Assembly: GCA_029557535.1 (NCBI GenBank) | Contig: JAKQII010000088.1 | Location: 1-53,326 of the forward strand | DNA from: Acidobacteriota bacterium | Lineage (GTDB): Bacteria > Acidobacteriota > Blastocatellia > Pyrinomonadales > Pyrinomonadaceae | DNA: 53,326 nucleotides | Direction: 5' to 3' | Shown: positions 28,612 to 38,415 of the stretch, in pieces | How the letters are laid out: each line of letters begins with the position of its first letter | How positions within the stretch are numbered: position 1 is the first letter of the stretch | Notes under the pieces: generated by a model | The model's database searches: none | What the model saw: only the letters and a program-made list of their open reading frames with translations | Told to the model about the DNA's origin: nothing | Made by a program: the position numbers and the translations under genes

Positions 28612-29870
28612 AGGTAGCTCCGGCGCGCCATGCCGCGTTCACGGTCCTGAATCGGATCGATCAGAGAAACGGCGATTCCGCATCGCTTCTGGCAAGCGTT
28701 GAGGGAGAGTTGATCGCCGCCGACCGGCGTCTCTGCCACGAACTCGTGCTCGGTGTGCTTCGTCGCCGGATGTGGATCGACCGGAACATCGATGCGCTCG
28801 CGCCGGGTCGCAAGATCGACCGCGAAATTCGCACCGTTCTTCGGATCGCTGTTTACCAATTGGCCTTTTTGGATCGCGTTCCGCCGCATGCGGTTGTCAA
28901 TGATGCCGTCAGCCAGTGCCGGATCGCCCGGAAGACGTCCGCCGGTTCTTTCGTCAACGCCATTCTCAGGAGCTTCGGGCGTGCGAGGCCGAGTCTCGAT
29001 TTTGCGGGCGATTCCGAGCGGATCGCGTGCGAACTGTCGCATCCCGAATGGCTGATCGAACGGTGGTCCCGCCAGTTTGGCCGCGAAACCGCGGAGTCGA
29101 TCGCGCTCGCGAACAATCAGCCTGTCGAACCGTCGTATCGCTGGACCCGGCGGACCACCGAATCGGTCAAAGCCTCGCTCGCGCGCGAATGCGTACCGAA
29201 TCGCGCCGAATATCTTCGGGAACTCGCGGCTAATGGAAAGATCTACTTTCAGGATCCGGGGTCGCAGATGGTCGCGAGGACGGTGCGGCTTGCCGAAGGG
29301 GAATCGTTTCTCGATGTCTGCGCGGCTCCCGGCGGCAAGACGACGCTCGCGGCCCTTGAGGCGTCGGGACGGCCGGCTCTGGTCGTCGCCGGCGATTCAA
29401 GCGCTGAGCGCGTCCGGGTGCTGGCCGACAATTGCCGTCGGCAAGGCGTTGAAGAGGCGGCGATCGTGCGTTTCGACGCGGTCGCCGGTTTGCCGTTCGC
29501 CGACGGCACGTTCGACGCGGTACTCGTTGATGCACCGTGTTCCGGAACTGGCACGATCCGCAGCAATCCCGAGATCCGCTACAACGTGACGGAAGCGTCT
29601 ATCGCCACGCATTCGAGCAAACAACTCGCAATACTTGAAAATGCATCAAAGACGGTCAAACGCCGGGGTCGGTTGATCTACTCGACGTGCTCGCTCGAGA
29701 CTGAAGAAAATGAGGAAGTTGCGCGCCGTTTCATCGAGTCGGCGGGTGAGTTCCGGGTTGCGGCCACCGGTTTTCGATTGCCGTACGAAACGGACGACGG
29801 ATTTGCTCGGACGTTCCCGCACCGCGATGGCACGGATGGATTTTTCGTGGCAGTGTTTCTGAAGAATTGA
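28608..29870 (+). CDS. rsmB: 16S rRNA (cytosine(967)-C(5))-methyltransferase
   Basis: NusB-like N-terminus, FLDVCAAPGGKTT, LVDAPCSGTGTIRSNPEIR, LIYSTCSLETEENE. Confidence 0.94.
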   Translation: MKVAPARHAAFTVLNRIDQRNGDSASLLASVEGELIAADRRLCHELVLGVLRRRMWIDRNIDALAPGRKIDREIRTVLRIAVYQLAFLDRVPPHAVVNDAVSQCRIARKTSAGSFVNAILRSFGRARPSLDFAGDSERIACELSHPEWLIERWSRQFGRETAESIALANNQPVEPSYRWTRRTTESVKASLARECVPNRAEYLRELAANGKIYFQDPGSQMVARTVRLAEGESFLDVCAAPGGKTTLAALEASGRPALVVAGDSSAERVRVLADNCRRQGVEEAAIVRFDAVAGLPFADGTFDAVLVDAPCSGTGTIRSNPEIRYNVTEASIATHSSKQLAILENASKTVKRRGRLIYSTCSLETEENEEVARRFIESAGEFRVAATGFRLPYETDDGFARTFPHRDGTDGFFVAVFLKN

Positions 29871-29951
29871 TGATCGTCCGAAAGCGAAGAGGATTCTGGT
29901 TCGTTTGACGGCGCAAAAAGTGATAGACTTTCGTTTTTTGGAGAGTTTTGA

Positions 29952-30617
29952 GTGAGTTTTATAAGAAAAAGCGCCTCCGCCATCGGTAAACTGCTGACGG
30001 TAATTTTACTCGGAACCGCGTTCACCGCGGGATTGGTCGGCGTTGTTTACATGTCGCTGCAGGGGACCGAAGTCAAGGTACCCGAGATCGTCGGCAAGAA
30101 TTTTGACGAGAGCGAACGTGAGCTCGAAGGGCTCGGTCTGCGCATCAAAAAGCGCGCCGACCGCTACTCCGAAGAGGCACCGAACACGATTCTCGAGCAG
30201 CTCCCCCATCCCGGCGACACGGTCAAGACGGGCCAGCTGATCCTTGTAGTTACGAGCAAGCCGAATCCCGAAGGTGAGGAAAAGCCGGCGACGATCCAGA
30301 AGGGCAATCAGCAGCCGGACGATTCGGAGACGATCGAGGAGCTGATCTCGGACAAGCCTAAGAAGAGCTCGAATTCGAACGCGAACTCGAACAAGAAGAA
30401 GAGTTCGTCAACGCGTGACGTGATCAAGAATTCGAACACTTCGTCGAATACATCAACTGATAGCGGCGCAACGGAACCCTCAAACTCGTCGAAGGACAAG
30501 AACGAAACCAGGCCGGAAGGCAAACAGGGCACGCCGACCGCGTCTCCGAAACCGACGGCCGCAAAGACGCCGGGAGCCGGAGACACGCGTGAACGCCGCA
30601 ACCCGGGCAACCGTTAG
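29952..30617 (+). CDS. membrane-anchored PASTA-domain protein with Ser/Asn/Lys-rich tail
   Basis: GTG start; TM LLTVILLGTAFTAGLVGVVYMSL; PASTA EVKVPEIVGKNFDESERELEGLGL...EQLPHPGDTVKTGQLILVVTS; no kinase domain. Confidence 0.88.
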   Translation: MSFIRKSASAIGKLLTVILLGTAFTAGLVGVVYMSLQGTEVKVPEIVGKNFDESERELEGLGLRIKKRADRYSEEAPNTILEQLPHPGDTVKTGQLILVVTSKPNPEGEEKPATIQKGNQQPDDSETIEELISDKPKKSSNSNANSNKKKSSSTRDVIKNSNTSSNTSTDSGATEPSNSSKDKNETRPEGKQGTPTASPKPTAAKTPGAGDTRERRNPGNR

Positions 30618-30641
30618 TTTTTCGCCCGCAACAAACAGGAG

Positions 30642-31343
30642 TTGACCATTCGCATGATCGCTGAACCGAGAATTCAACGGGCCTTTGAACTCGCTCCGTC
30701 GATCTTGTCGGCCGATTTTTCAAGGCTCGGTGAGGAGATCGCCGCGATCGAGGCGGGTGGGGCGACGGTGCTTCATGTCGATGTCATGGACGGACGTTTC
30801 GTCCCGAACATCACGATCGGCCTGCCGGTGGTCAAGTCGTTGCGCGGCGCGACCCGGATGACGATCGATTGTCATCTGATGATCGTTGAACCGAACCGTT
30901 ATGCGGTTGAGTTCGTCAAGGCCGGGGCCGACATGGTTTCGGTTCACGTCGAGGCTGACGTCCATCTTCAGCGGACGCTCGTCGCGATCCGCGAAGCCGG
31001 AGGCCAGGCGGGCATTGCGATCAATCCGGCGACTCCGTTGGGGTCGCTCGAGGAGGCGTTGCCGTACGCCGATTTTGTGCTTGTGATGTCCGTCAATCCC
31101 GGATTCGGCGGACAGAAGTTCATCCCGACATCGACCGACAAACTTCGTCGGCTGCGGCGAATGATCGACGAACGCGGGCTCGACGTCCGGATCGAGGTCG
31201 ACGGCGGGATCGACGCCGGGAATATTCACGAAATTGTTGCGGCGGGTGCCGAGTTGATCGTTGCCGGCTCGGCCGTGTTCGGCGGCGGTGATCCCGAATC
31301 GGCGGCAAGAAAATTGATTGAAAACGGAACTGATTGGATGTGA
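30642..31343 (+). CDS. rpe: ribulose-phosphate 3-epimerase
   Basis: LAPSILSADFSRLGEEI, HVDVMDGRFVPNITIGLPVV, VMSVNPGFGGQKFI, EVDGGID; start could be TTG 30642 or ATG 30654. Confidence 0.97.
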   Translation: MTIRMIAEPRIQRAFELAPSILSADFSRLGEEIAAIEAGGATVLHVDVMDGRFVPNITIGLPVVKSLRGATRMTIDCHLMIVEPNRYAVEFVKAGADMVSVHVEADVHLQRTLVAIREAGGQAGIAINPATPLGSLEEALPYADFVLVMSVNPGFGGQKFIPTSTDKLRRLRRMIDERGLDVRIEVDGGIDAGNIHEIVAAGAELIVAGSAVFGGGDPESAARKLIENGTDWM

Positions 31344-31379
31344 TCATGAGCGCGCCGGATACGACGCGCCGAAGTAAAT

Positions 31380-32897
31380 ATGGTAGTTAAATTCAGTAAA
31401 GCGGTAGTTCTGGCTTTGGTGCTTTTCTCCATCGCCGCGTTTGCGCAGGATAATTTCACTCCGACCCAGCGTCTCGAAGTGATGCGTCAGAAGCTGGAAA
31501 CGATGCGCCGCTCGCTCTCAAGCGCCGCGGCCGCGATGAAGGACGAAAACAAGGACGATAAGTCGAAGAAGGATGACAAGTCGAAGCTTGATACTCCGCT
31601 CGGACGGTTGCTTGGCCTCGAAAAGGAAGCGGCGGCGCTTCAGTCTGAGATCAACGGCTTGAGGGGAAAGGTGGATCGGTCGGAGAAATACGAGATCGGC
31701 GACATCGACCAGGCGGAAGAACGCGTCAAGGAGCTGCAGACGCGGACCGACGCCGCACTCGTCGAGACGGCCGCGCTGCGCGCTGCGCCGAAATCCACCG
31801 TCGGTCAGAGCCGCGAGGTGAAAAGAAAGACGAAGAAGTTGCTGTGGCTCATCCCGATCGGGAAAGAGCGTGATGAATACGAGGAACTGATCGGATCCGT
31901 CCAGCCGGGCCGCGACCGCGAGCTTTTCATCGTTGCGACGCGCGAGATCCGTAAGAACAACTACGAGGTCGGACGGCTTCTGTTCCAAACGATCATCACG
32001 ACCTATCCGGATTCGCCGTACTTGCCGATGTCGAAGCTCGCCGTTGCCGATTCGTTTTATCTTGAGGGCTCGACAAGCGCGCTGATCCAGGCGGCGGCCG
32101 GATATCAGGATTGGCTAACGTTCTTCCCCACGCATCCCCTTGCGGACCGCGTGCTGCTTAAGATCGCCGAATCGGAAATGCGCCGCATCGGGTTGCCTGA
32201 CCGGGAGATCCCGAACGCGAAACGCGCCGAACAGAAGCTCAAGGCTTTCATCCAGAATTATCCGAATTCGCCGCTCCGGGCGCTTGTTGATCTCCGGCTC
32301 GCCGAAGTCCAGGACAACCTCGGCCTGCACAATCTGTTTATCGGCAACTACTATTACAAAATGTCGGTAGATCAGAAGAAAGGCGGCCTCAAGGGCGCGC
32401 AGTCGCGCTTTCGGGAGATTCTTGACAAGTATCCGAACTTCAGTTTCATGGACGAAGCGTTGTTCAAACTTGCCGTGACGTATTTGGTTGAAGAGGAGAC
32501 CGACCAGGCAGCACGATATTTCCAGCGCGTCGTCAGCGAATATCCGAACAGTGAATGGGTCGAAAAATCAAAAGAGCAGCTGAACCTGATAGGCGCCACC
32601 ATACCCGAACCCAATCCGGCGCGCAAGGATGTCCTGCCTCCGGAAAAGGTGTCGTTCTTTGCGAACTTTCGGAATCAGCTTTTCGGCGTTTACCCGATGA
32701 CGATCGACAAAGACGGTGTTCTCATGACCCGTGATTTCGACAAATGCAAGTTCGAACTCATCGACAAGGTAATAGAGAATCTGGGACAGATCTCGCAAAG
32801 CGAGGTCCCGAAAACACTGACTGCAGTTGTCGTACCGTGCGAAACGCAGGCGAAAACCGACAGCAAGAAGGAAGAAGACAAGACGAAACAACCGTGA
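31380..32897 (+). CDS. exported BamD/YbgF-like TPR protein with N-terminal coiled coil
   Basis: Signal peptide ...FSIAAFAQ; VGRLLFQTIITTYPDSPYLPMSKLAVADSFY, REILDKYPNFSFMDEALFKLAVTYL repeats. Confidence 0.8.
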   Translation: MVVKFSKAVVLALVLFSIAAFAQDNFTPTQRLEVMRQKLETMRRSLSSAAAAMKDENKDDKSKKDDKSKLDTPLGRLLGLEKEAAALQSEINGLRGKVDRSEKYEIGDIDQAEERVKELQTRTDAALVETAALRAAPKSTVGQSREVKRKTKKLLWLIPIGKERDEYEELIGSVQPGRDRELFIVATREIRKNNYEVGRLLFQTIITTYPDSPYLPMSKLAVADSFYLEGSTSALIQAAAGYQDWLTFFPTHPLADRVLLKIAESEMRRIGLPDREIPNAKRAEQKLKAFIQNYPNSPLRALVDLRLAEVQDNLGLHNLFIGNYYYKMSVDQKKGGLKGAQSRFREILDKYPNFSFMDEALFKLAVTYLVEEETDQAARYFQRVVSEYPNSEWVEKSKEQLNLIGATIPEPNPARKDVLPPEKVSFFANFRNQLFGVYPMTIDKDGVLMTRDFDKCKFELIDKVIENLGQISQSEVPKTLTAVVVPCETQAKTDSKKEEDKTKQP

Positions 32898-32898
32898 G

Positions 32899-33375
32899 AT
32901 GAGCGAGATCTCGCCGGAGAATCTGGCCGAAATTGAAAAGAGGTACCGGGCGGCGGCAGTCATTGGCGTCGCCCAGATCGCGTTCACCGTTTTGCTGGCC
33001 GGCGCCGCATGGTTCGTGGTCCGGCGAACCGAGGTCGTTGAAGATAACAAGTCGGTGACGACGCTATGGATTCTGATCGCCTTCGTTGCGATCGGAAGCC
33101 TGCTTTTGCGGCGGCTCTTCAGCGGTTGGGAACGCCTCAGGAACGCGGCGCTTCTCGGCGGCATTTCCGGGGTCCTGAAGAAGCTCCAGACCAACAGCCT
33201 GATTCTGGGGATGTTTGCCGAAGTCATCTCGATCATCGGTTTCGTGATCACGATTTTCACCGGAAGCAGTTTCGACATGTTTCGCGCCGCAGCCATCGCT
33301 TTGATCGTCTTTTTTGTCGCTTTTCCCCGAAAGATCGTCTGGAAGAAAATCGTCGCCAACCTGCAGGGAATCTGA
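32899..33375 (+). CDS. small membrane protein of unknown function
   Basis: MSEISPENLAEIEKRYRAAAVIGVAQIAFTVLLAGAAWFVV; four TM-like segments. Confidence 0.65.
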   Translation: MSEISPENLAEIEKRYRAAAVIGVAQIAFTVLLAGAAWFVVRRTEVVEDNKSVTTLWILIAFVAIGSLLLRRLFSGWERLRNAALLGGISGVLKKLQTNSLILGMFAEVISIIGFVITIFTGSSFDMFRAAAIALIVFFVAFPRKIVWKKIVANLQGI

Positions 33376-33379
33376 AATT

Positions 33380-35488
33380 ATGCAATTCATCGCCAGAATC
33401 ATGATCGCGGCGGGGTGTGCCGCATCGATCGCGGGCGTCGCAGCTGCCCAGGACGGCGGACGTCCAACCGTCAAGAGCACGCCGGCGCCGGTTCGGACTC
33501 CGGTGGAAACCGTGGCTCCGAATCTATCCGACACCCTCGCGAAGAACGTCGCAAACATCGATAAGAATTCCGAGGTGCCGCGAGAAAAGCGGGTGCAGGC
33601 GTATGCGAAGTTGCTTGAAGGCCAACGCCATGTTTGGGCCGCGAAACGGTCGCGTTCGCAGGCTGCGGTCAACAGCCGGCTCGCGCGGCAGGCTTTCCAG
33701 CGCGCGGTCGAGCTCGATCCGACGCTCGCCGAAGGCTACACGGCACTTGCCGAACTCGCTTGGAATTTTCCGCCTAACGACGTTGAGGAGTCGATCCGAC
33801 TGGCGAAGATCGCGATCGCGATCGAGAAGAACAACTTCGGCGCAAATCGACTCCTGGGAAGGGCCTATACCCTGAAAAGCCGGCTGAACCGCGGTACCAC
33901 GGATCCGGAGAACGCGCAGAATGCGATCCAGTATTGGAAAGAAACCGCGCGGCTTGATTCACGTTATGCGGAGGCCTGGGCGTTTCTTAGTGCGCTTTAT
34001 CCCGAGGGATCCGAAGAACAGATCGCGGCGCTGCGCGGATGGCTTTCCTCGGCGGCGCCGATCGATACGTATTTCTATCGCGTTCTCATGGGCGGTCAGG
34101 CGGACCTCGCGCCCGAAAATGCCGCCGTCAAGCTCGGAAAGGCGCTTCTGGCGGCAGATCGGGTAAAGGAAGCCGTCGACGTCCTGAACCAGGTGATCGT
34201 CGACGATCCGGAAAGCGAGGAAGCACTCGAGTTGCTCCGGTCTGCAATCGATGTCTCGGATCCGGCGGTCGCGCAGACCTCGATCCAGGCGATCAAGCAA
34301 GCGATCTATGCAAATCCGGGCGACACCGAGTTGATCCTGTTGCTCGCGAAAGTTCAGGCACGCGTCGGGAATTCGGCGGACACGACCAAGTTTCTGAATG
34401 ACACGATCGCGCGATACGCGGAGCAGGACAAATCGGTCGCGGCCGGACTTCAGGCCGCGCTCGGTGACGTCTACCGCGAGGCTGGCCGCTTTGACGAGGC
34501 AATTCAGCAGTTCAACAAGTCCCTCGTGACTCGCGGGATCTCTCCCGACCGTCTCGCTACCGACGACGATCGTGATTTTGCGGTGGCCGTCTTTGAAAAG
34601 ATCGTCCTGACCTACAAGACCGCAAACCGGTTCGCGGAAGCGAAAGCCGCGATCATCAATTCCGAAAAGATCCTTGGCGATGAGGATTCCTTCGCTGACC
34701 GGCAGTTGATCGCGCTGTACCGCGAATCGGGGAAGCGCGCCGAGGCGCTTCAGGCCGTGAAAATGGCGCGCGTCAGGTTCCCGGACGACTACGGCTTCCT
34801 GAGGACCGAGGCGATGGTCCTCGTCGAACTCGGCCGGGCCGACGAGGGGGTTGGCCTGATCCGCTCGCTTATCGGGAAACAGGATCCGAAGGCGCCGTCG
34901 ATCATGTACGACGACTTCTCGAATTTCCTTTACATTTCGATCCTTTACAGCGAGGCCAGGCGCGGTAAGGACGCGATCGCGGCGGCGAACGAGGCGATCG
35001 CCGTTTCGCAGGATCCGGAACGCAAGCAGATCGCGCTGCTGTCGCTGGCGACGGCGCAGAATGTTTCGAAGGATTTCGCCGCGGCCGAGTCGACGCTAAG
35101 GGGTATCCTCAAGCAGACGCCGAAGAACCCGATCGCCCTTAACAATCTCGGGTACTTTCTGGCGGACCGTAACGAGAAGCTGGAAGAGGCGTTGAAGCTC
35201 ATTCAGGAGGCGCTGGAGATCGATCCGGGCAACCCGTCATTCCTCGACAGTCTCGGCTGGGCTTATTTCAAGCTCGGGAAGTACGATCTTGCTGCCGCGA
35301 GCCTGATCAAGGCGCTCAAGGCCGACCCGGCCTCCGCGACCGCTCACCACCATCTGGGCGACGTGTACGAGAAACAGGGAAAGATCGAGTCGGCGCGTCA
35401 GTCGTGGCAGCGAGCGCTGGTGCTTGCGGTTGATCCCGTTGAGATCGCCGCCCTGAAGTCGAAGCTGTCCGTGAAGAAGACCAAATAA
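33380..35488 (+). CDS. tetratricopeptide repeat protein
   Basis: Signal peptide MQFIARIMIAAGCAASIAGVAAAQ; many TPRs incl. PIALNNLGYFLADRNEKLEEALKLIQEALEIDPGNPSFLDSLGWAYFKLGKYDLA. Confidence 0.92.
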   Translation: MQFIARIMIAAGCAASIAGVAAAQDGGRPTVKSTPAPVRTPVETVAPNLSDTLAKNVANIDKNSEVPREKRVQAYAKLLEGQRHVWAAKRSRSQAAVNSRLARQAFQRAVELDPTLAEGYTALAELAWNFPPNDVEESIRLAKIAIAIEKNNFGANRLLGRAYTLKSRLNRGTTDPENAQNAIQYWKETARLDSRYAEAWAFLSALYPEGSEEQIAALRGWLSSAAPIDTYFYRVLMGGQADLAPENAAVKLGKALLAADRVKEAVDVLNQVIVDDPESEEALELLRSAIDVSDPAVAQTSIQAIKQAIYANPGDTELILLLAKVQARVGNSADTTKFLNDTIARYAEQDKSVAAGLQAALGDVYREAGRFDEAIQQFNKSLVTRGISPDRLATDDDRDFAVAVFEKIVLTYKTANRFAEAKAAIINSEKILGDEDSFADRQLIALYRESGKRAEALQAVKMARVRFPDDYGFLRTEAMVLVELGRADEGVGLIRSLIGKQDPKAPSIMYDDFSNFLYISILYSEARRGKDAIAAANEAIAVSQDPERKQIALLSLATAQNVSKDFAAAESTLRGILKQTPKNPIALNNLGYFLADRNEKLEEALKLIQEALEIDPGNPSFLDSLGWAYFKLGKYDLAAASLIKALKADPASATAHHHLGDVYEKQGKIESARQSWQRALVLAVDPVEIAALKSKLSVKKTK

Positions 35489-35712
35489 CAAAACGGCCGG
35501 AATCCCGGATGGCCGACGCGCCCTTGCGATCTGCGGGGCGCGTTCTGCATTCTCAGGCTGGAAATTCCGATCGATTGATCGTTTATTTCATCCGTGGGCG
35601 ATCCCTGCCCGCGACGGACGACAGTCCGGACCTTATCCGAAAAGGCAAGCACCGTTTGGTGCGCGCAAAGCCGTGGGACGCGAGTCCGGCCCGGCTGCCG
35701 AAGTGAGGTTGA

Positions 35713-36294
35713 ATGAAACTGAAAACATCCCTTTCTATCTTTGCGATCCTGTTGATGTGCGGCTGTCTCAGCACTCACGGACAGGGCCTCAGCCCGTCGA
35801 CGGCGACCGAACCGACGCCGGTAGATCCGCTCGAGCGCCAGCGTGTTGCCGCGAGCGTGGATTCTCAAGTCTTTCTCTTTTCCCGGGCGCAGCTTCATCA
35901 AATGGGAAGGGAAGCCGCGGAACTGATCAATCGGGAACGTCTGAAACTCGGACTGACAGCGATCGCGTGGAGTGAAGACGCGGCAAGGATCGCGCGGCTT
36001 CACTCAGAGAACATGGCCAGGCTCAACTTCTTTGGCCATTCCGGCGTTGACGGAAAGATGGTCGACGAACGCGCCGATCAGCTAGGCGTCAAAAAATGGC
36101 GGGCGATCGGCGAAAACATTGCCTTCAATCGCGGCTACCGGGATCCGATCAGGACCGCCGTCGATAAATGGATGCTATCGACCAGCCATCGCAACAATCT
36201 CCTGAATCCTCGTTGGCAGGAAACCGGTATCGGCATCGCCGTCACGCCCGAGGGATGTTTCTATTTCACTCAGGTGTTTCTCGTCCGCCGCTGA
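35713..36294 (+). CDS. CAP/SCP-domain lipoprotein
   Basis: Lipobox LLMCGC; AAELINRERLKLGLTAIAWSEDAARIARLHSENMA...STSHRNNLLNPRWQETGIGIA. Confidence 0.92.
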   Translation: MKLKTSLSIFAILLMCGCLSTHGQGLSPSTATEPTPVDPLERQRVAASVDSQVFLFSRAQLHQMGREAAELINRERLKLGLTAIAWSEDAARIARLHSENMARLNFFGHSGVDGKMVDERADQLGVKKWRAIGENIAFNRGYRDPIRTAVDKWMLSTSHRNNLLNPRWQETGIGIAVTPEGCFYFTQVFLVRR

Positions 36295-36342
36295 AAAGCC
36301 GGCCGGTTTGATTCGCACGCCGCCATTCTCTATTCTTGCGGA

Positions 36343-37263
36343 ATGAGTTCAGACGCGTTCGAATTGCCCAGTTTTGCAAAGGTCAACTGGCTGCTTCGCG
36401 TTCTTGGCAAGCGTCCCGACGGGTATCACGAACTCTGCACGATCCTTCAAACCGTTTCACTTTGCGATCGGATCCGCTTCGAGCCGTCAGATGCGCTGAC
36501 GCTCGAGTGCGCCGCCCCGGGAATTCCGACCGACAGCACAAATCTGATCCTTCGCGCCGCGGACGCCTTGCGGGACGCCTTCGGGGTCCGCATGGGCGCG
36601 CGGATCGTGCTCGAAAAGCGAATACCCGCGCCGGGAGGCCTCGGCGGCGGCTCATCGAACGCCGCGACGGCACTGCTCGGACTAAGTATCTTGTGGGACC
36701 TTAAGATCGGATTCCCGGACCTGACGAAGATCGGAGCGTCGATCGGATCCGATGTACCCTTCTTCTTTTTTGGGGGAACGGCGATCGGCCACGGCCGCGG
36801 AGAATTGATCGAGCCGCTTCCTGATATCGAGCAAAAATACATGATCATCGCGAAGCCCGCGATCGCGGTCCCGACCTCGGACGCATTCCGGAGGCTGAAT
36901 CTGCAGCCCTTGACAAAGAATGACCCGGAAAGTATCCTCAAGCTTTGCCGAAAAGCCGGTCGGGAATTGCATGACGGCCGACAGGTTCCGGCGAATGATT
37001 TTGAACGAAGCGTTTTCGCTTCGTTCCCCGAAATCGAGCGGGTCCGCGACCGGCTCGTCGAACACGGCGCCGAATCGGCGTTGCTTTCCGGAAGCGGAGC
37101 CAGCGTGTTCGCGGTTTTTGAAAAAGAAGAAACACGGCAAGCGACTTTGAAAGCCCTCGGGAACGAGAAAGATTGGCGAATGTTTGCCGTAGCAACCGTA
37201 TCGCGGGATGAGTACCGGCGGGCGCTCGTCAGAGCGTGTAGGTTGTTTCCGATTAGTTTCTGA
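36343..37263 (+). CDS. ispE: 4-diphosphocytidyl-2-C-methyl-D-erythritol kinase
   Basis: PSFAKVNWLLRVLGKRPDGYHELCTILQTV; PAPGGLGGGSSNAATALLGL; ALLSGSGASVFAVF. Confidence 0.95.
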   Translation: MSSDAFELPSFAKVNWLLRVLGKRPDGYHELCTILQTVSLCDRIRFEPSDALTLECAAPGIPTDSTNLILRAADALRDAFGVRMGARIVLEKRIPAPGGLGGGSSNAATALLGLSILWDLKIGFPDLTKIGASIGSDVPFFFFGGTAIGHGRGELIEPLPDIEQKYMIIAKPAIAVPTSDAFRRLNLQPLTKNDPESILKLCRKAGRELHDGRQVPANDFERSVFASFPEIERVRDRLVEHGAESALLSGSGASVFAVFEKEETRQATLKALGNEKDWRMFAVATVSRDEYRRALVRACRLFPISF

Positions 37264-37271
37264 ATTATTAC

Positions 37272-37346
37272 TGGGGCGTAGCCAAGTGGTAAGGCACCGG
37301 ATTTTGGTTCCGGCATTCGCAGGTTCGAATCCTTCCGCCCCAGCCA
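37272..37346 (+). tRNA. tRNA-Gln (anticodon TTG), CCA encoded
   Basis: tggggcg acceptor pairs with cgcccca; anticodon arm ccgga-ttttggt-tccgg; T arm caggttcgaatcctt; gCCA end. Confidence 0.95.
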
Positions 37347-37365
37347 AGGTTTTCTCTGATCGGAA

Positions 37366-37399
37366 CGGGCAATTTTGCGAAATTGCTCGTTTTTCTTTT
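37366..37399 (+). terminator. rho-independent terminator/attenuator between tRNA-Gln and prs
   Basis: cgggcaattt-tgcg-aaattgctcg-tttttctttt. Confidence 0.8.
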
Positions 37400-37403
37400 G
37401 AAC

Positions 37404-38360
37404 ATGAGCGTCACAGGCAGCATCAAGATATTTTCCGGGAACGCGCACCGGGCTCTCGCCGAGGAGATTTGCGGGTATCTCAGCTGCGATCTCGGACGGG
37501 CGAATACCGATCGATTCTCGGACGGCGAGTTCAACTTCCAGATCGGAGAGAACGTCCGCGGGACGGATGTCTACATCATTCAGCCGACGTGCCCGCCGAC
37601 CGACGAGCATTTGATGGAACTGCTCGTCATGATCGACACGTGCCGCCGGGCATCGGCTGCAAGCGTCACCGCCGTGATCCCGTATTTCGGTTACGCTCGT
37701 TCTGACAAGAAAGACCGTCCGCGCGTCCCGATCGCCGCCAAACTCGTCGCGAACCTGCTGACGACGGCCGGCGCGCAGCGCATCGTGACCGTCGATCTGC
37801 ACGCATCGCAGATTCAGGGGTTCTTTGATATTCCGGTCGACCACCTTTTCGCCGCGCCGGTGATCGTCGACTACTTCCAGCAGAACGAGATCGAGAATCT
37901 GATCGTCGTCTCGCCGGACACCGGCGGAGCCGAGCGGGCGCGCGCCTATGCGAAGCGGCTCAACGCGGGCCTCGCGTTGTGCGACAAGCGGCGCGAGAAA
38001 GCGAACGTCGCGGAAGTGATGAACATCGTCGGCGACGTCGGCGGCAAGAACTGTCTCATCATCGACGACATGTGCGATACGGGAGGCACGATCTGCAAGG
38101 TCGCGCAGGCGTTGTACGAAAACGAGGCGAACGAGATCTATGCGTGCTTCTCGCACGCCGTTCTTTCGGGACGCGCCGTGGATAATATTTCGGCTTCGCA
38201 CATTAAGAAGGTGATCGTGACGAATACGATCCCCCTGCGGGATGACGCCGAGCGACTTCGCGCGGAAGGACGTATCGAGCAGCTGAGCATTGCAAACCTG
38301 CTGGCAAACGGAATTAAATCGATTCACGACGAAACGAGCGTTTCGTCACTGTTTATTTGA
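37404..38360 (+). CDS. prs: ribose-phosphate pyrophosphokinase
   Basis: KIFSGNAHRALAEEICGYL, DRFSDGEFNFQIGENVRGTDVYIIQ, CLIIDDMCDTGGTI. Confidence 0.97.
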   Translation: MSVTGSIKIFSGNAHRALAEEICGYLSCDLGRANTDRFSDGEFNFQIGENVRGTDVYIIQPTCPPTDEHLMELLVMIDTCRRASAASVTAVIPYFGYARSDKKDRPRVPIAAKLVANLLTTAGAQRIVTVDLHASQIQGFFDIPVDHLFAAPVIVDYFQQNEIENLIVVSPDTGGAERARAYAKRLNAGLALCDKRREKANVAEVMNIVGDVGGKNCLIIDDMCDTGGTICKVAQALYENEANEIYACFSHAVLSGRAVDNISASHIKKVIVTNTIPLRDDAERLRAEGRIEQLSIANLLANGIKSIHDETSVSSLFI

Positions 38361-38415
38361 GAGATTCGCAACGAATCACCGGATGAAGATCGGCGAACGC
38401 CGGAACAGGAACATT

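Noticed and set aside
35509-35706. 65-aa plus-strand ORF between the TPR and CAP genes
   Set aside because: No SD or recognisable motif; probably non-coding spacer
36447-38327. 626-aa minus-strand ORF antisense to ispE, tRNA-Gln and prs
   Set aside because: Covers three confidently identified plus-strand genes including a tRNA; low-complexity Arg-rich translation; expected by-product of high-GC codon bias
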